From NCBI RefSeq assembly GCF_036322805.1, contig NZ_AP027272.1, forward strand, positions 2,976,001-3,040,000: DNA of 64,000 nt, written 5' to 3'. Positions 18,371 to 26,972 of this stretch are shown one piece after another (position 1 is the stretch's first letter; every line of letters starts with the position of its first letter). The translations under genes were made by a program, and so were the position numbers. This stretch comes from Planctobacterium marinum (GTDB lineage: Bacteria > Pseudomonadota > Gammaproteobacteria > Enterobacterales > Alteromonadaceae). The notes below the pieces were generated by a model that saw only the letters and a program-made list of their open reading frames with translations, did not search any database and was not told the DNA's origin.

Positions 18371-20406
18371 AAAGCCTCCTGAGCTTCCACAATGGCTGAT
18401 TTAAGTATCTGCGGTGTAAGTATTTGTGGTAATACTCGTTTAAATTCCCGCCCGGCATATAACACATATAGAGGTACGCCAACCCTTTGATAACGGTTCA
18501 GATATTGTAAAATTTCATCGTTTTTGTTGGTCCAATCCCCTACCAGATAATGCACATCTTGTTGCGCCAACAGTTGTCGCACTGTTTCGTATTCAAAGGC
18601 CACCTGCTCATTAACTTTGCAGGTAATGCACCAGTCTGCCGTCATGTTTACCAAGACTACCTGATTGTTGTTTCTCAACTGAGCCAGGCGTTGTTCAGAC
18701 CATGTTGCTGCGATATCGACACCATGAGTTTCTGAGAACTCAGATTTGGGTTGCGCAAACCAAAATAGCGCGCCGGATAACAGCCCACAAACGATATACA
18801 AACTAATAATACCTTTGGTTTTTGCCCAAAAGGTAAGCGCAAACAACACCAAACAGGTGCTTAGCAGCAGTTGTGCCTGATTTCCTGCCTGACCAGAAAA
18901 CACCCACAGCAACCAGATTAGCGTCCCCAGCATTGGAAACACCAGGAACTGCTTGAAGGTTTCCATCCAGATGCCGGGCTTAGGTAATAATCGAGCCAGC
19001 GCAGGAAACATGTGTAGCAGTGTCATAGGCAAAGCGAAGCCAAAACCCAGACTGAAAAAAATCAAGACAGTATGTAAGGGTGGACTCACCATCGCCGCTC
19101 CCATCGCCACCCCCATAAATGGCGCAGTACAAGGTGATGCCACAAGCACCGCCAAAACACCGGTGAGGAAGTGATGTTGAAACTGATTTTTCGCTGTCAG
19201 ATTTTGCCCTACCCCCATTAATGCTTCTGTGCCCGGTGCAATGTCCAGCAGCATCAAGATGATATAGGTAAACAACAGACATAGTGCCATGAGTACCAAA
19301 GGCTCCTGCATATGAAAGCCCCAGCCAATATTTTGCCCCGCTTGTTTCACGGCCAATATCAACAAAGCAAACAGCAAAAAGCTGCAAATCACACCAAGCA
19401 TATATGCAAATTTAACGCTTCTGCCCTCTGACTGATTCGTCAAACTCAAGCCTTTGATAGCCAAAACCGGCAATACACAAGGCATAAGATTTAAAATCAA
19501 TCCGCCGGTAAAAGCGAATATCACCATCAACAACAAAGACGAATTGGAATTAGAATTGGAACTGAATTGAGCAGCGGTATTGAGTTTCGCGCTGAGCCAA
19601 TAGCCCTGTTTACCATCAGAGACCAGCAACCGAACTGGCTCATTCGATCCGGAAAAATACTCTGATTTTTCCAATACAAAAGCGCTTGTGCCATCTATTT
19701 CAATTCGCTGTTGAACAGCATTGTGTTTGATAAGGTCCGAGCGCTCTGGAAATAGAAAAAGCGCATTTTGCAACCTACTTACCTGCTCAGGCATAGCAAC
19801 TGTAAGGTGTTGCTCAGTGAGTTCGTACTGAGCGGATAACGTTGTGTCGGCAGGCCATTGTTGGCGGGTAGATTGAAACAACAACTGCTCTGGAGTGGCA
19901 ATTTGCTGTTCCGATACTACCCGTTCAATCGTTAACGTAGCCCAACCGGGTATACAGTCCTCTTTGCACACTAACCATGAAAGTTCTGCCTGAATTTGTA
20001 TTTTATCGCCTGGCTTAGTGGTCTGAGCCACCGCTACAGGCAGCATGAGCAAATGCGCCTCGCTGTAGCCGAAGTTCACCAAATGGGCTACCGGAATGCG
20101 CTCTGGAACAGGCCAATGGATTTCACCAAATTGAACTTGCCCTCCTTCATCAGGCTCTCCGTTTATGAAAGCTGTCCATTTAACTTGTGGTGCCTCTCCT
20201 GAATCTCCAGGGTTTAACCAGTAGGTATGCCATTGTGATTCTGGTTGCAAATACACGCCAATCCAATTTTCAGAGGCAGTAGTAAAGGATTGATTTTCAG
20301 CTAACAAATCCACCCGGATGTGGGGTCCGGTAGCCCATGTACCCGCCTTAACAGCAGTGGTTACAAGTAAAAAGACCAAACCGATAAGCAGGTTATACAC
20401 AGACAC
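18367..20406 (-). CDS. DsbD/ScsB-type thiol-disulfide reductase
   Basis: 679 residues. The exported N-terminal domain (about 22-290) has the paired cysteines LVCKEDCIPG seen in ScsB-like proteins. Then come about eight membrane helices with the electron-carrying cysteines in NLMPCVLPVLAIKG and SPCTAPFMG, and a C-terminal thioredoxin domain with TADWCITCK. All six redox Cys are present, so electrons can pass from cytoplasmic thioredoxin to the periplasm. The likely client is the overlapping redoxin. The start is GTG at 20406; a second GTG at 20400 has better spacing (8 bases) from AAAGGA. Confidence 0.88.
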   Translation of the reverse strand: MSVYNLLIGLVFLLVTTAVKAGTWATGPHIRVDLLAENQSFTTASENWIGVYLQPESQWHTYWLNPGDSGEAPQVKWTAFINGEPDEGGQVQFGEIHWPVPERIPVAHLVNFGYSEAHLLMLPVAVAQTTKPGDKIQIQAELSWLVCKEDCIPGWATLTIERVVSEQQIATPEQLLFQSTRQQWPADTTLSAQYELTEQHLTVAMPEQVSRLQNALFLFPERSDLIKHNAVQQRIEIDGTSAFVLEKSEYFSGSNEPVRLLVSDGKQGYWLSAKLNTAAQFSSNSNSNSSLLLMVIFAFTGGLILNLMPCVLPVLAIKGLSLTNQSEGRSVKFAYMLGVICSFLLFALLILAVKQAGQNIGWGFHMQEPLVLMALCLLFTYIILMLLDIAPGTEALMGVGQNLTAKNQFQHHFLTGVLAVLVASPCTAPFMGVAMGAAMVSPPLHTVLIFFSLGFGFALPMTLLHMFPALARLLPKPGIWMETFKQFLVFPMLGTLIWLLWVFSGQAGNQAQLLLSTCLVLFALTFWAKTKGIISLYIVCGLLSGALFWFAQPKSEFSETHGVDIAATWSEQRLAQLRNNNQVVLVNMTADWCITCKVNEQVAFEYETVRQLLAQQDVHYLVGDWTNKNDEILQYLNRYQRVGVPLYVLYAGREFKRVLPQILTPQILKSAIVEAQEAL

Positions 20407-20512
20407 TTTCCTTTATCTAAGGTTTCTTTAAGAGCAAAACCAGTCGCAACTAAACTGTTTTTTAAAGACACACGTAAGCTTAAAAATATTTCCAGCGCAA
20501 TGTAAACACGCA

Positions 20513-20980
20513 ATGATAAATACGCCTGTTACGGTGCCTTTGTTCACTGTCTTACTGTTATTTTTTACCCAAAGCACGGCCACTACAATTCACAGTGAAG
20601 CAACTTATAGCCAAGAAGATCCAATACCAGAGATGACCTCCCTGCGTTGGCAAAATCGTCTGATACTGGTTAAGCCCGTACAACCTGAACATCACAAGCA
20701 AATTCAGCGTTTTCACCGCGAGTTTATTGCAGAAATCGAAGCGCGGAAGGTGTTACTATTTCAGCAAATACATAAGAATGTATTCAAACCCATAGCCACG
20801 CCTTTGGCAGAGCCCTTATTTTACAAGGCACACTATAAGGTCCCTCCCGGAGAAGCATTACTGATTGGGCTAGATGGCGAAGTTAAAGCGCGCTCTTCAC
20901 TGACAATACCTGAACTTGCGGAATTACTTTGGAAAATAGACACTATGCCGATACGCAAGCGTGAACTTGAACAGCGTTGA
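20513..20980 (+). CDS. DUF4174-like exported protein
   Basis: 155 residues with a signal peptide ending near STA. The mature part (LRWQNRLILVKPVQPEH, LIGLDGEVKARSS, ELLWKIDTMPIRKRELEQR) matches the DUF4174 pattern, a thioredoxin-like fold without active cysteines that ends in IDxMPMRxxE. Function unknown. It is divergent from the ScsB/DsbD-like gene across a 106-base region and may share its envelope-stress theme. Confidence 0.72.
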   Translation: MINTPVTVPLFTVLLLFFTQSTATTIHSEATYSQEDPIPEMTSLRWQNRLILVKPVQPEHHKQIQRFHREFIAEIEARKVLLFQQIHKNVFKPIATPLAEPLFYKAHYKVPPGEALLIGLDGEVKARSSLTIPELAELLWKIDTMPIRKRELEQR

Positions 20981-21036
20981 GACCTTCCGCTATGGCTAAC
21001 GCGTTGAAACAATGAGATAGAAAAGGATTAAAGACC

Positions 21037-22227
21037 ATGTCTAAATGGATTGTTGGGTTGCTCACTGCTGCAATTGCAGTGATTGCATTCGTTTATGTGA
21101 ATCTTGACGCAGATATGCGACGGCTTCTCAAAGCACTGCCCACTGATACCAATATTTTGTTCTGGTCTATCGAGCAACGCGATGCCGGATTTCGCACCAT
21201 CGATAGAGTTCCGCTTCTGGTAAAATCCAGTCCTGTTAAAGCGGGCAGCAAGGTACGTGAATTAGCTACAGGTGCCCCACTTAAGTTAAAAATAGATGTA
21301 GAGCAGTACATGCAAAGCCAACGCTCTGCGGGCATGGTTATCATTCACAATGGTGTGGTGAGATTAGAGCGCTATGGTTTAGATTTTAATAGTACAGGCC
21401 GCTGGACAAGCTTTTCTGTGGCGAAATCCTTTACCTCAACGTTAGTGGGAATCGCCATTAAAGACGGTTATATCAGCAGCATTGACGACAAGGTGTCGGA
21501 TTACATCAGCGATCTCAAAGGCTCTGTTTACGATGATGTGTCCATTGCACAGTTACTTACCATGACGTCAGGGGTAAAATGGAATGAGGACTATGAGGAT
21601 CCCAACAGTGATGTGGCCCAGCTTAACCTGCATGTTCCCGTCGAAGGCATGGACTCTACAGTCAGTTACATGCGTAACCTTGAACGCGAGGCTCCCGCAG
21701 GTAGTAAATGGCTTTATAAAACCGGGGAAACCAATCTGATTGGGGTATTGGTGAGCGCTGCCACTGGCAAAACACTGTCAGCATATCTGTCAGAGAAAAT
21801 CTGGGTCCCCTTTGGCATGCAGCAAGATGCCAGCTGGCTATTGGGTGTAACCGGCCACGAAATCAGTGGCTGTTGTGTTCAGGCCGCCATTCGTGACTTC
21901 GCCAGAATGGGGCTGTTCTTTTTAGAAGAGGGAAAAATAGCTGGCAATGCTATTCTGCCGCCAGATTGGATCGCCGTTGCCACCAGCAAACAAGCGGATA
22001 TTGGCACACCCGGTAAAGGCTATGGTTATCAGTGGTGGACCTACGACGATGGCAGCTATGCCGCCAGAGGGATATTTGGCCAGGGTATTTTTATCGATCC
22101 AAACAGAAACCTGGTAATTGCTTCAAATGCCAATTGGCCCAGAGCAAGCATGAAAACAACCTTAGGAGCAGAAAGAGAAGCCTTTTATCGCGCCGTGCAA
22201 CAGGCGATTGACGCTGAAAACAACTGA
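21037..22227 (+). CDS. Serine hydrolase, beta-lactamase class C family
   Basis: 396 residues with one N-terminal membrane segment (WIVGLLTAAIAVIAFVYV), so it is anchored in or secreted past the inner membrane. The SxxK catalytic motif is S127-V-A-K130 in SFSVAKSFTSTLVG. LLTMTSGVKWNE and YGYQWWTYDDG are typical of the family, and GIFGQGIFIDP replaces the KTG-like strand. Relatives include esterases, peptidases and aminohydrolases; the substrate cannot be told. A ribosome site AAGGA lies ten bases before the ATG. Confidence 0.85.
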   Translation: MSKWIVGLLTAAIAVIAFVYVNLDADMRRLLKALPTDTNILFWSIEQRDAGFRTIDRVPLLVKSSPVKAGSKVRELATGAPLKLKIDVEQYMQSQRSAGMVIIHNGVVRLERYGLDFNSTGRWTSFSVAKSFTSTLVGIAIKDGYISSIDDKVSDYISDLKGSVYDDVSIAQLLTMTSGVKWNEDYEDPNSDVAQLNLHVPVEGMDSTVSYMRNLEREAPAGSKWLYKTGETNLIGVLVSAATGKTLSAYLSEKIWVPFGMQQDASWLLGVTGHEISGCCVQAAIRDFARMGLFFLEEGKIAGNAILPPDWIAVATSKQADIGTPGKGYGYQWWTYDDGSYAARGIFGQGIFIDPNRNLVIASNANWPRASMKTTLGAEREAFYRAVQQAIDAENN

Positions 22228-22559
22228 AATAATCAAAAGCACAACATCTGAATCACGCAGACTTACTGACTGAACAAGCTGCAATCTCAGCACCTGGTCT
22301 TCCCTAAAAGGGGATGAATCAGGCTTCCACTGCGTTTTTACGTACCAATACATATCAGATAGCCTGACTGATTGCGTCTTTTTTAAAAATGTAGATATTT
22401 CCACATCGCAAGCTTCGCCTTGCCTGATCATCTAAAACCTGACCATACGGTTATAAAGCATTGATAAGTTTCATAATTTTGTAGCCAACCTGTCACAAAC
22501 CGTCTTTTTAATAGCGTCCTTTTAAACCTCGAACTCGCGACTTAAAAATAGGATCTAAC
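22228..22559. other. 332-base intergenic region
   Basis: No convincing gene. It must hold the promoter of the lipoprotein at 22560, but I see no clear -35/-10 pair. A partial match to half a Pho box (CTGTCAC at 22490-22496) was considered and not accepted. Confidence 0.4.
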
Positions 22560-24377
22560 ATGAAACGTACTCTTTTATCACTGGCGGTTTTAGCCGTACT
22601 TGCAGGTTGCTCTGGCGACGATGGCGAACAAGGCGCAACCGGACCACAAGGTCCCCAAGGTGACACCGGCTCAGCAGGTACACCCGGTCAAGATGCCTCT
22701 TTAGGTGTAAGCATGGGTGTAGTGGGACGCGCGCTACTCAATCCCGAAGACCCGGAAGGGGCAGCGGAAATTGTACAGTATCATGTAGCAACACAAACGG
22801 TCTTCGCCATTAACAGTGCCGCAGATGTCCCCACCGTTGAGATGATTGATATCTCTGGCTTAACAGCAGATGAGTTATCCAATCCTCTTTCCGATACTAA
22901 CCTGACTTCAAGCGCCTTATTACTGGAAACCGAAGCCAATAGCATCACCCTGGGCAGTCCTAATAGCATTGCCGTTGCAGGTGACTGGATGGCCGTTGCT
23001 GTGGCGGCTGATGCCCATGCCGATAACGGCGTAGTTCTGTTTTACAATGGTTTAGATGCCGGCACACCTGCTTATGTAAAAGCGGTAACTGTAGGTAATC
23101 TGCCTGATATGGTGACCTTCACTCCTGATGGCAGCAAAGTGCTGGTAGCCAATGAAGGTGAGCCTGCTGACGATTATTCAGTAGATCCTGAAGGCTCCAT
23201 TGCGGTTATCGATATCATTGATGACATGCCAGCTGATACCGCAACTATCATCGACTTTAGCGCTTACAATGGAATGCAGGCCACTCTTGAAGCACAGGGC
23301 ATGCACTTCCCTAACCCGTCAGGTCGCACTATCAATGGCAACCTGATTGACATCAGCGTAGCGCAAGACCTGGAGCCCGAATACATCACTGCGACCAACG
23401 AAGTGGCTTTTGTTGCTCTGCAGGAAAACAACGGTTTAGCCATTGTCGATTTAACGGATAACAGCGTTGAAGTTGTTGGCCTGGGCTTCAAAGACTGGAG
23501 CGGACTGATGATTGACGGCATGGAAGACGGTGGCGTGAGCTTCGGTACTTATGAAAACCTGTACGGTATGTACCAGCCAGATACCATCGCTTCTTATAGT
23601 TGGAATGGCGCAAATTTCATCGTTACTGCTAACGAAGGTGATGCGCGTGAGTATTTCTTCGACACGTTGGATGCCGATGGCAATCAGGATGAAGCGCTTT
23701 GTGAAGCGGCAGGTGGCCAGGACTTTGATGAGGATGATGGCTGCTTGTCTTATACAGACGAGACTCAGGCACGTCGTCTTGATTACGCCGCAGGCTCAGC
23801 CCTGGAAACGGCAGCGGGTGACGATCCCAGAGATTTTGATTTCAGCGCCTTCCCCATTGGTCGCCTGAATGTTACTTCAGAATTAGGTGATAGCGATAAC
23901 GACGGTATATACGAAAACATCTATGCGTACGGCGCGCGCTCTTTCACTATCTGGGATACAAATGGCCTGGTAGTTTTCGATTCAGGAGACGACTTTGAGC
24001 GCATTACCGCATCGGTACACGGTGATGAATTCAATAACAACGATGATGAAAACGAAGGGGATTCCCGCTCCGCTAATAAAGGGCCAGAGCCTGAAGCCTT
24101 AACCATAGGCATGGTGGGCGATCGCACTTATGCCTTCATTGGCCTTGAGCGTATGGGTGGTATCTTCGTTTACGACATCACTAACCCTTACAACACGCAA
24201 TTTGTAGATTACGTAATCAACCGTGATACTACCGAAGGGGCTGACCTGGCAGGCGACTTAGCTCCTGAAGGCATGGTGTTTATTGCCGCAGAAAACAGCC
24301 CTACAGGCAACGCCTTAGTTGTCGTCGGTAATGAAATCAGCGGAACAGTTACCCTGTGGCAGGTGACTGAAAACTAA
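22560..24377 (+). CDS. Choice-of-anchor-I-like lipoprotein with short collagen-like stretch
   Basis: 605 residues. The lipobox LAGC gives Cys18. Right after it is a short Gly-X-Y stretch (GATGPQGPQGDTG), a flexible spacer from the membrane. The remainder is a beta-propeller-like domain of the choice-of-anchor-I type: LPDMVTFTPDGSKVLVANEGEP, IVTANEGDAREY, GPEPEALTIG and DLAPEGMVFIAAE. Such domains are often annotated near alkaline phosphatases or esterases, but no catalytic residues can be assigned with confidence. It is monocistronic with a strong terminator. Confidence 0.78.
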   Translation: MKRTLLSLAVLAVLAGCSGDDGEQGATGPQGPQGDTGSAGTPGQDASLGVSMGVVGRALLNPEDPEGAAEIVQYHVATQTVFAINSAADVPTVEMIDISGLTADELSNPLSDTNLTSSALLLETEANSITLGSPNSIAVAGDWMAVAVAADAHADNGVVLFYNGLDAGTPAYVKAVTVGNLPDMVTFTPDGSKVLVANEGEPADDYSVDPEGSIAVIDIIDDMPADTATIIDFSAYNGMQATLEAQGMHFPNPSGRTINGNLIDISVAQDLEPEYITATNEVAFVALQENNGLAIVDLTDNSVEVVGLGFKDWSGLMIDGMEDGGVSFGTYENLYGMYQPDTIASYSWNGANFIVTANEGDAREYFFDTLDADGNQDEALCEAAGGQDFDEDDGCLSYTDETQARRLDYAAGSALETAAGDDPRDFDFSAFPIGRLNVTSELGDSDNDGIYENIYAYGARSFTIWDTNGLVVFDSGDDFERITASVHGDEFNNNDDENEGDSRSANKGPEPEALTIGMVGDRTYAFIGLERMGGIFVYDITNPYNTQFVDYVINRDTTEGADLAGDLAPEGMVFIAAENSPTGNALVVVGNEISGTVTLWQVTEN

Positions 24378-24403
24378 GGGCATTGTTTATTCAGGCTTAC
24401 TCA

Positions 24404-24427
24404 GGGCGCTTCGGCGCCCCTTTTTTT
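24404..24427 (+). terminator. Strong Rho-independent terminator
   Basis: GGGCGC-TTCG-GCGCCC (24404-24419), a stable UUCG tetraloop hairpin, is followed by C and seven T. It ends the lipoprotein transcript 26 bases past its stop. Confidence 0.95.
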
Positions 24428-24468
24428 GGGCGTGCTAAACCTGACCAGACAATGAGCAGTTAAATGAG

Positions 24469-24480
24469 GTTAACGCTTTA
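24469..24480. promoter_or_regulatory. Candidate LacI-family operator upstream of the regulator gene
   Basis: GTTAACGCTTTA, about 70 bases before the LacI-type gene, has the central CG and flanking AA/TT usual for LacI-family sites. It matches GTAAACGCTTAC at 53004 in 9 of 12 bases. Autoregulation is inferred. Confidence 0.4.
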
Positions 24481-24552
24481 AGATTTGACAATCCCGGCGA
24501 AGCTGAGAATATAAAGAAAATATCTATCTCGTTGAGTTTTAAAAACTAATTC

Positions 24553-25551
24553 ATGGCAACCATCAAGCAGGTTTCGGAACTGGCCGGTGTTTCTCTGGCG
24601 ACAGTATCACGAGTCATTAACAACACCGATCAGGTTAAACCAGGAACCAAAGCCAAAGTCGAAGACGCTATGAAAACCTTGGGCTATCGCCCTAATTTTA
24701 TCGCCCAGTCCTTAGCCTCCAATAAAAGTAACACGGTTGGCTACGTAGTGCCTGAACTGCATGGCTCCTTTTTTGGCGACCTGCTATCGGGAACCGAACG
24801 GCTATTAAAACAAGCCAATAAACACTTGTTTATTGCTGCCGGTCACAGTAACGAAGTAGATGAAGTTAAAGCCATTGAGTCGTTGTTAAGTCGCCGCTGC
24901 GATGCCCTTATCCTGCACCTTGAAGCCGTATCTAACGATTACCTTGTGCAACTGGCCAAGGATAACGTGGATTTTGTGGTGGTTAACCGGTTTATCGCCG
25001 AGATTTCCGAACGCTGTGTCACTCTGGATAACGTCAAAGGCGGTTACATCGCCACACAGGCACTAATAGACAACGGCCACAAAAGCATTGCTTACATTAC
25101 GGGCTCATTATGGAAAGCTGATGCCGAGGATCGCTTTACCGGCCATAAAGCGGCATTGCAAGAAGCCGGTATTGCCTTGCGTCCTGAGCTGGTGTTCGAA
25201 GGAGATTTTCAGGCTGATTCTGGCTATAAAGGTATGAGCCAATTACTAAACTCAGGCGAGACAATCACAGCAGTTTGTTGTGGCAATGATGAGATGGCTT
25301 ATGGTGCAGCCGAGGCCATTCGGGAAAAAGGATTGCGCATCCCTGACGACATTTCACTGGTGGGCTTCGACGACATCGAATTTTCACGCTTTTTACAACC
25401 TAAACTCAGCACAGTGAAATACCCCATGAGAGATATTGGGGAAACCGCAGCCAAGATGATACTGCAAAAAATATATAACAAGGATTTTAGTGTCAAACAC
25501 CACATTTTTGACCCTGTTATGATTTCCCGTAACAGTATAAAAACCCTCTAA
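24553..25551 (+). CDS. LacI-family transcriptional regulator of the laminarin locus
   Basis: 332 residues. The N-terminal helix-turn-helix and hinge are textbook (IKQVSELAGVSLATVSRVIN, then GYRPNFIAQSLAS). Residues 60-332 are the periplasmic-binding-like effector domain (TVGYVVPELHGSFFGDLLSG, CCGNDEMAYGAAEAI, ISLVGFDDIEFSRFLQP). It sits directly before the MFS-GH3-GH16 operon in the same direction, so control of beta-glucan use is the natural inference. The effector is probably a glucose or laminari-oligosaccharide. Confidence 0.9.
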   Translation: MATIKQVSELAGVSLATVSRVINNTDQVKPGTKAKVEDAMKTLGYRPNFIAQSLASNKSNTVGYVVPELHGSFFGDLLSGTERLLKQANKHLFIAAGHSNEVDEVKAIESLLSRRCDALILHLEAVSNDYLVQLAKDNVDFVVVNRFIAEISERCVTLDNVKGGYIATQALIDNGHKSIAYITGSLWKADAEDRFTGHKAALQEAGIALRPELVFEGDFQADSGYKGMSQLLNSGETITAVCCGNDEMAYGAAEAIREKGLRIPDDISLVGFDDIEFSRFLQPKLSTVKYPMRDIGETAAKMILQKIYNKDFSVKHHIFDPVMISRNSIKTL

Positions 25552-25710
25552 AAAAATCTCCCCTCCCCACAGAAATAGCACAAGACCGCAGTGATTTCGA
25601 TGAAAGGGATCACAGAAGCGGTAAAACCTCCCTGTGCGACTCGACACCTCTAGCCTGAAACATTAGGGTTATTAATAGCAATTAATAACAATAACTTTGG
25701 GCAAACTTTT

Positions 25711-26961
25711 ATGGCTGGAAACTTTAGTGGCGGAGCCGCGACCAATCAAAGCAATGGGGCACATATTAATAATCAATTTGCTTTGATTTCTCTTACCTCA
25801 CTATTTTTCATTTGGGGACTTATCACCTCCCTTAACGATATTCTTATCCCGCATTTAAAAGGGGTTTTCGAATTGAGTTATACCCAGGCAATGCTGGTGC
25901 AGTTTTGCTTTTTCAGTGCCTACTTTCTGATTTCCATCCCCGCGGGTAAGTTAATTCAAAAATCGGGCTATCAGAAAGGCATTGTTATTGGCCTTGTTAC
26001 TGCTGCATTGGGATGCTTGATATTCATCCCGTCAGCAAAACTAACGGCGTACTGGATGTTTCTGGGCGCACTGTTCATACTCGCGTCGGGTATCACTATT
26101 TTACAAGTGGCGGCTAATCCGCTGGTAACACTGATGGGCAAGCCTGAAACCGCTTCTGCCAGGCTTAATATGACCCAGGCGTTTAACTCACTTGGCGCCA
26201 CGGCTGGGCCTATTGTTGGCGGCATGCTGATTTTTGGCGGTAGTCATGGTGCAGAAGCATCCGTAGACAAAGTCATCCTTCCCTACTTTACATTGGCATT
26301 AATACTGGTTGTTTTGGGCCTTTATTTTAAACGCATTCACATTCCGGATACCCATACCACAGAGGCGTCCGAAGACGTGGTTGAAACCACAGAATCAGCT
26401 TGGAAATACAAACATCTGGTGCTGGGTGCCATCGGCATATTCACCTACGTGGGCGCAGAGGTCTCCATTGGTAGCTTCTTGGTAAACTATATTTCAGATG
26501 AAAATATCGGTGCCATGACCCAAGGTGAAGCCGCCAATTATGTCGCTTACTTTTGGGGAGGCGCACTCATCGGACGCTTTATTGGCGCGCTGATAATGAA
26601 CTATATAAAAGCTAACAAAATATTGGCTTTTAATAGTGTAATGGCCATTTTACTGTTAATCACCACCATTACCACGTCGGGCAAAATCGCCATGTGGAGT
26701 GTTATTTTGGTTGGCCTGTTTAACTCTATTATGTTTCCTACCATTTTCAGTCTGGCCATTAAAAACCTGGGTAAAGCCACAAGCCAGGGTTCGGGGATTT
26801 TGTGCCTGGCCATCGTTGGCGGCGCGATAATCCCACTTTTGCAGGGCGTTTTAGCCGACTCTATTGGCGTGCAACTGTCTTTCATTTTACCCCTGGTGTG
26901 CTATGTCTATATATCATTCTATGGCGTTGCAGGCTTTAAGCCGCAAAAAATGGCGCAATAA
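25711..26961 (+). CDS. MFS sugar transporter, FucP/GluP family
   Basis: 416 residues with about 12 membrane helices. Family signatures: [20 protein letters not shown] near the start, QAANPL-like [30 protein letters not shown] and [14 protein letters not shown]. FucP/GluP members import glucose, galactose or fucose with protons or Na+. First gene of an operon: the lipoprotein GH3 starts 11 bases after its stop. It probably takes up glucose released in the periplasm. Confidence 0.88.
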   Translation: MAGNFSGGAATNQSNGAHINNQFALISLTSLFFIWGLITSLNDILIPHLKGVFELSYTQAMLVQFCFFSAYFLISIPAGKLIQKSGYQKGIVIGLVTAALGCLIFIPSAKLTAYWMFLGALFILASGITILQVAANPLVTLMGKPETASARLNMTQAFNSLGATAGPIVGGMLIFGGSHGAEASVDKVILPYFTLALILVVLGLYFKRIHIPDTHTTEASEDVVETTESAWKYKHLVLGAIGIFTYVGAEVSIGSFLVNYISDENIGAMTQGEAANYVAYFWGGALIGRFIGALIMNYIKANKILAFNSVMAILLLITTITTSGKIAMWSVILVGLFNSIMFPTIFSLAIKNLGKATSQGSGILCLAIVGGAIIPLLQGVLADSIGVQLSFILPLVCYVYISFYGVAGFKPQKMAQ

Positions 26962-26972
26962 AGGAGACAGAT

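Noticed and set aside
22490-22507. Possible Pho box (CTGTCAC then CCGTCTT)
   Set aside because: The second half fits poorly and the spacing is 10 instead of 11 bases.
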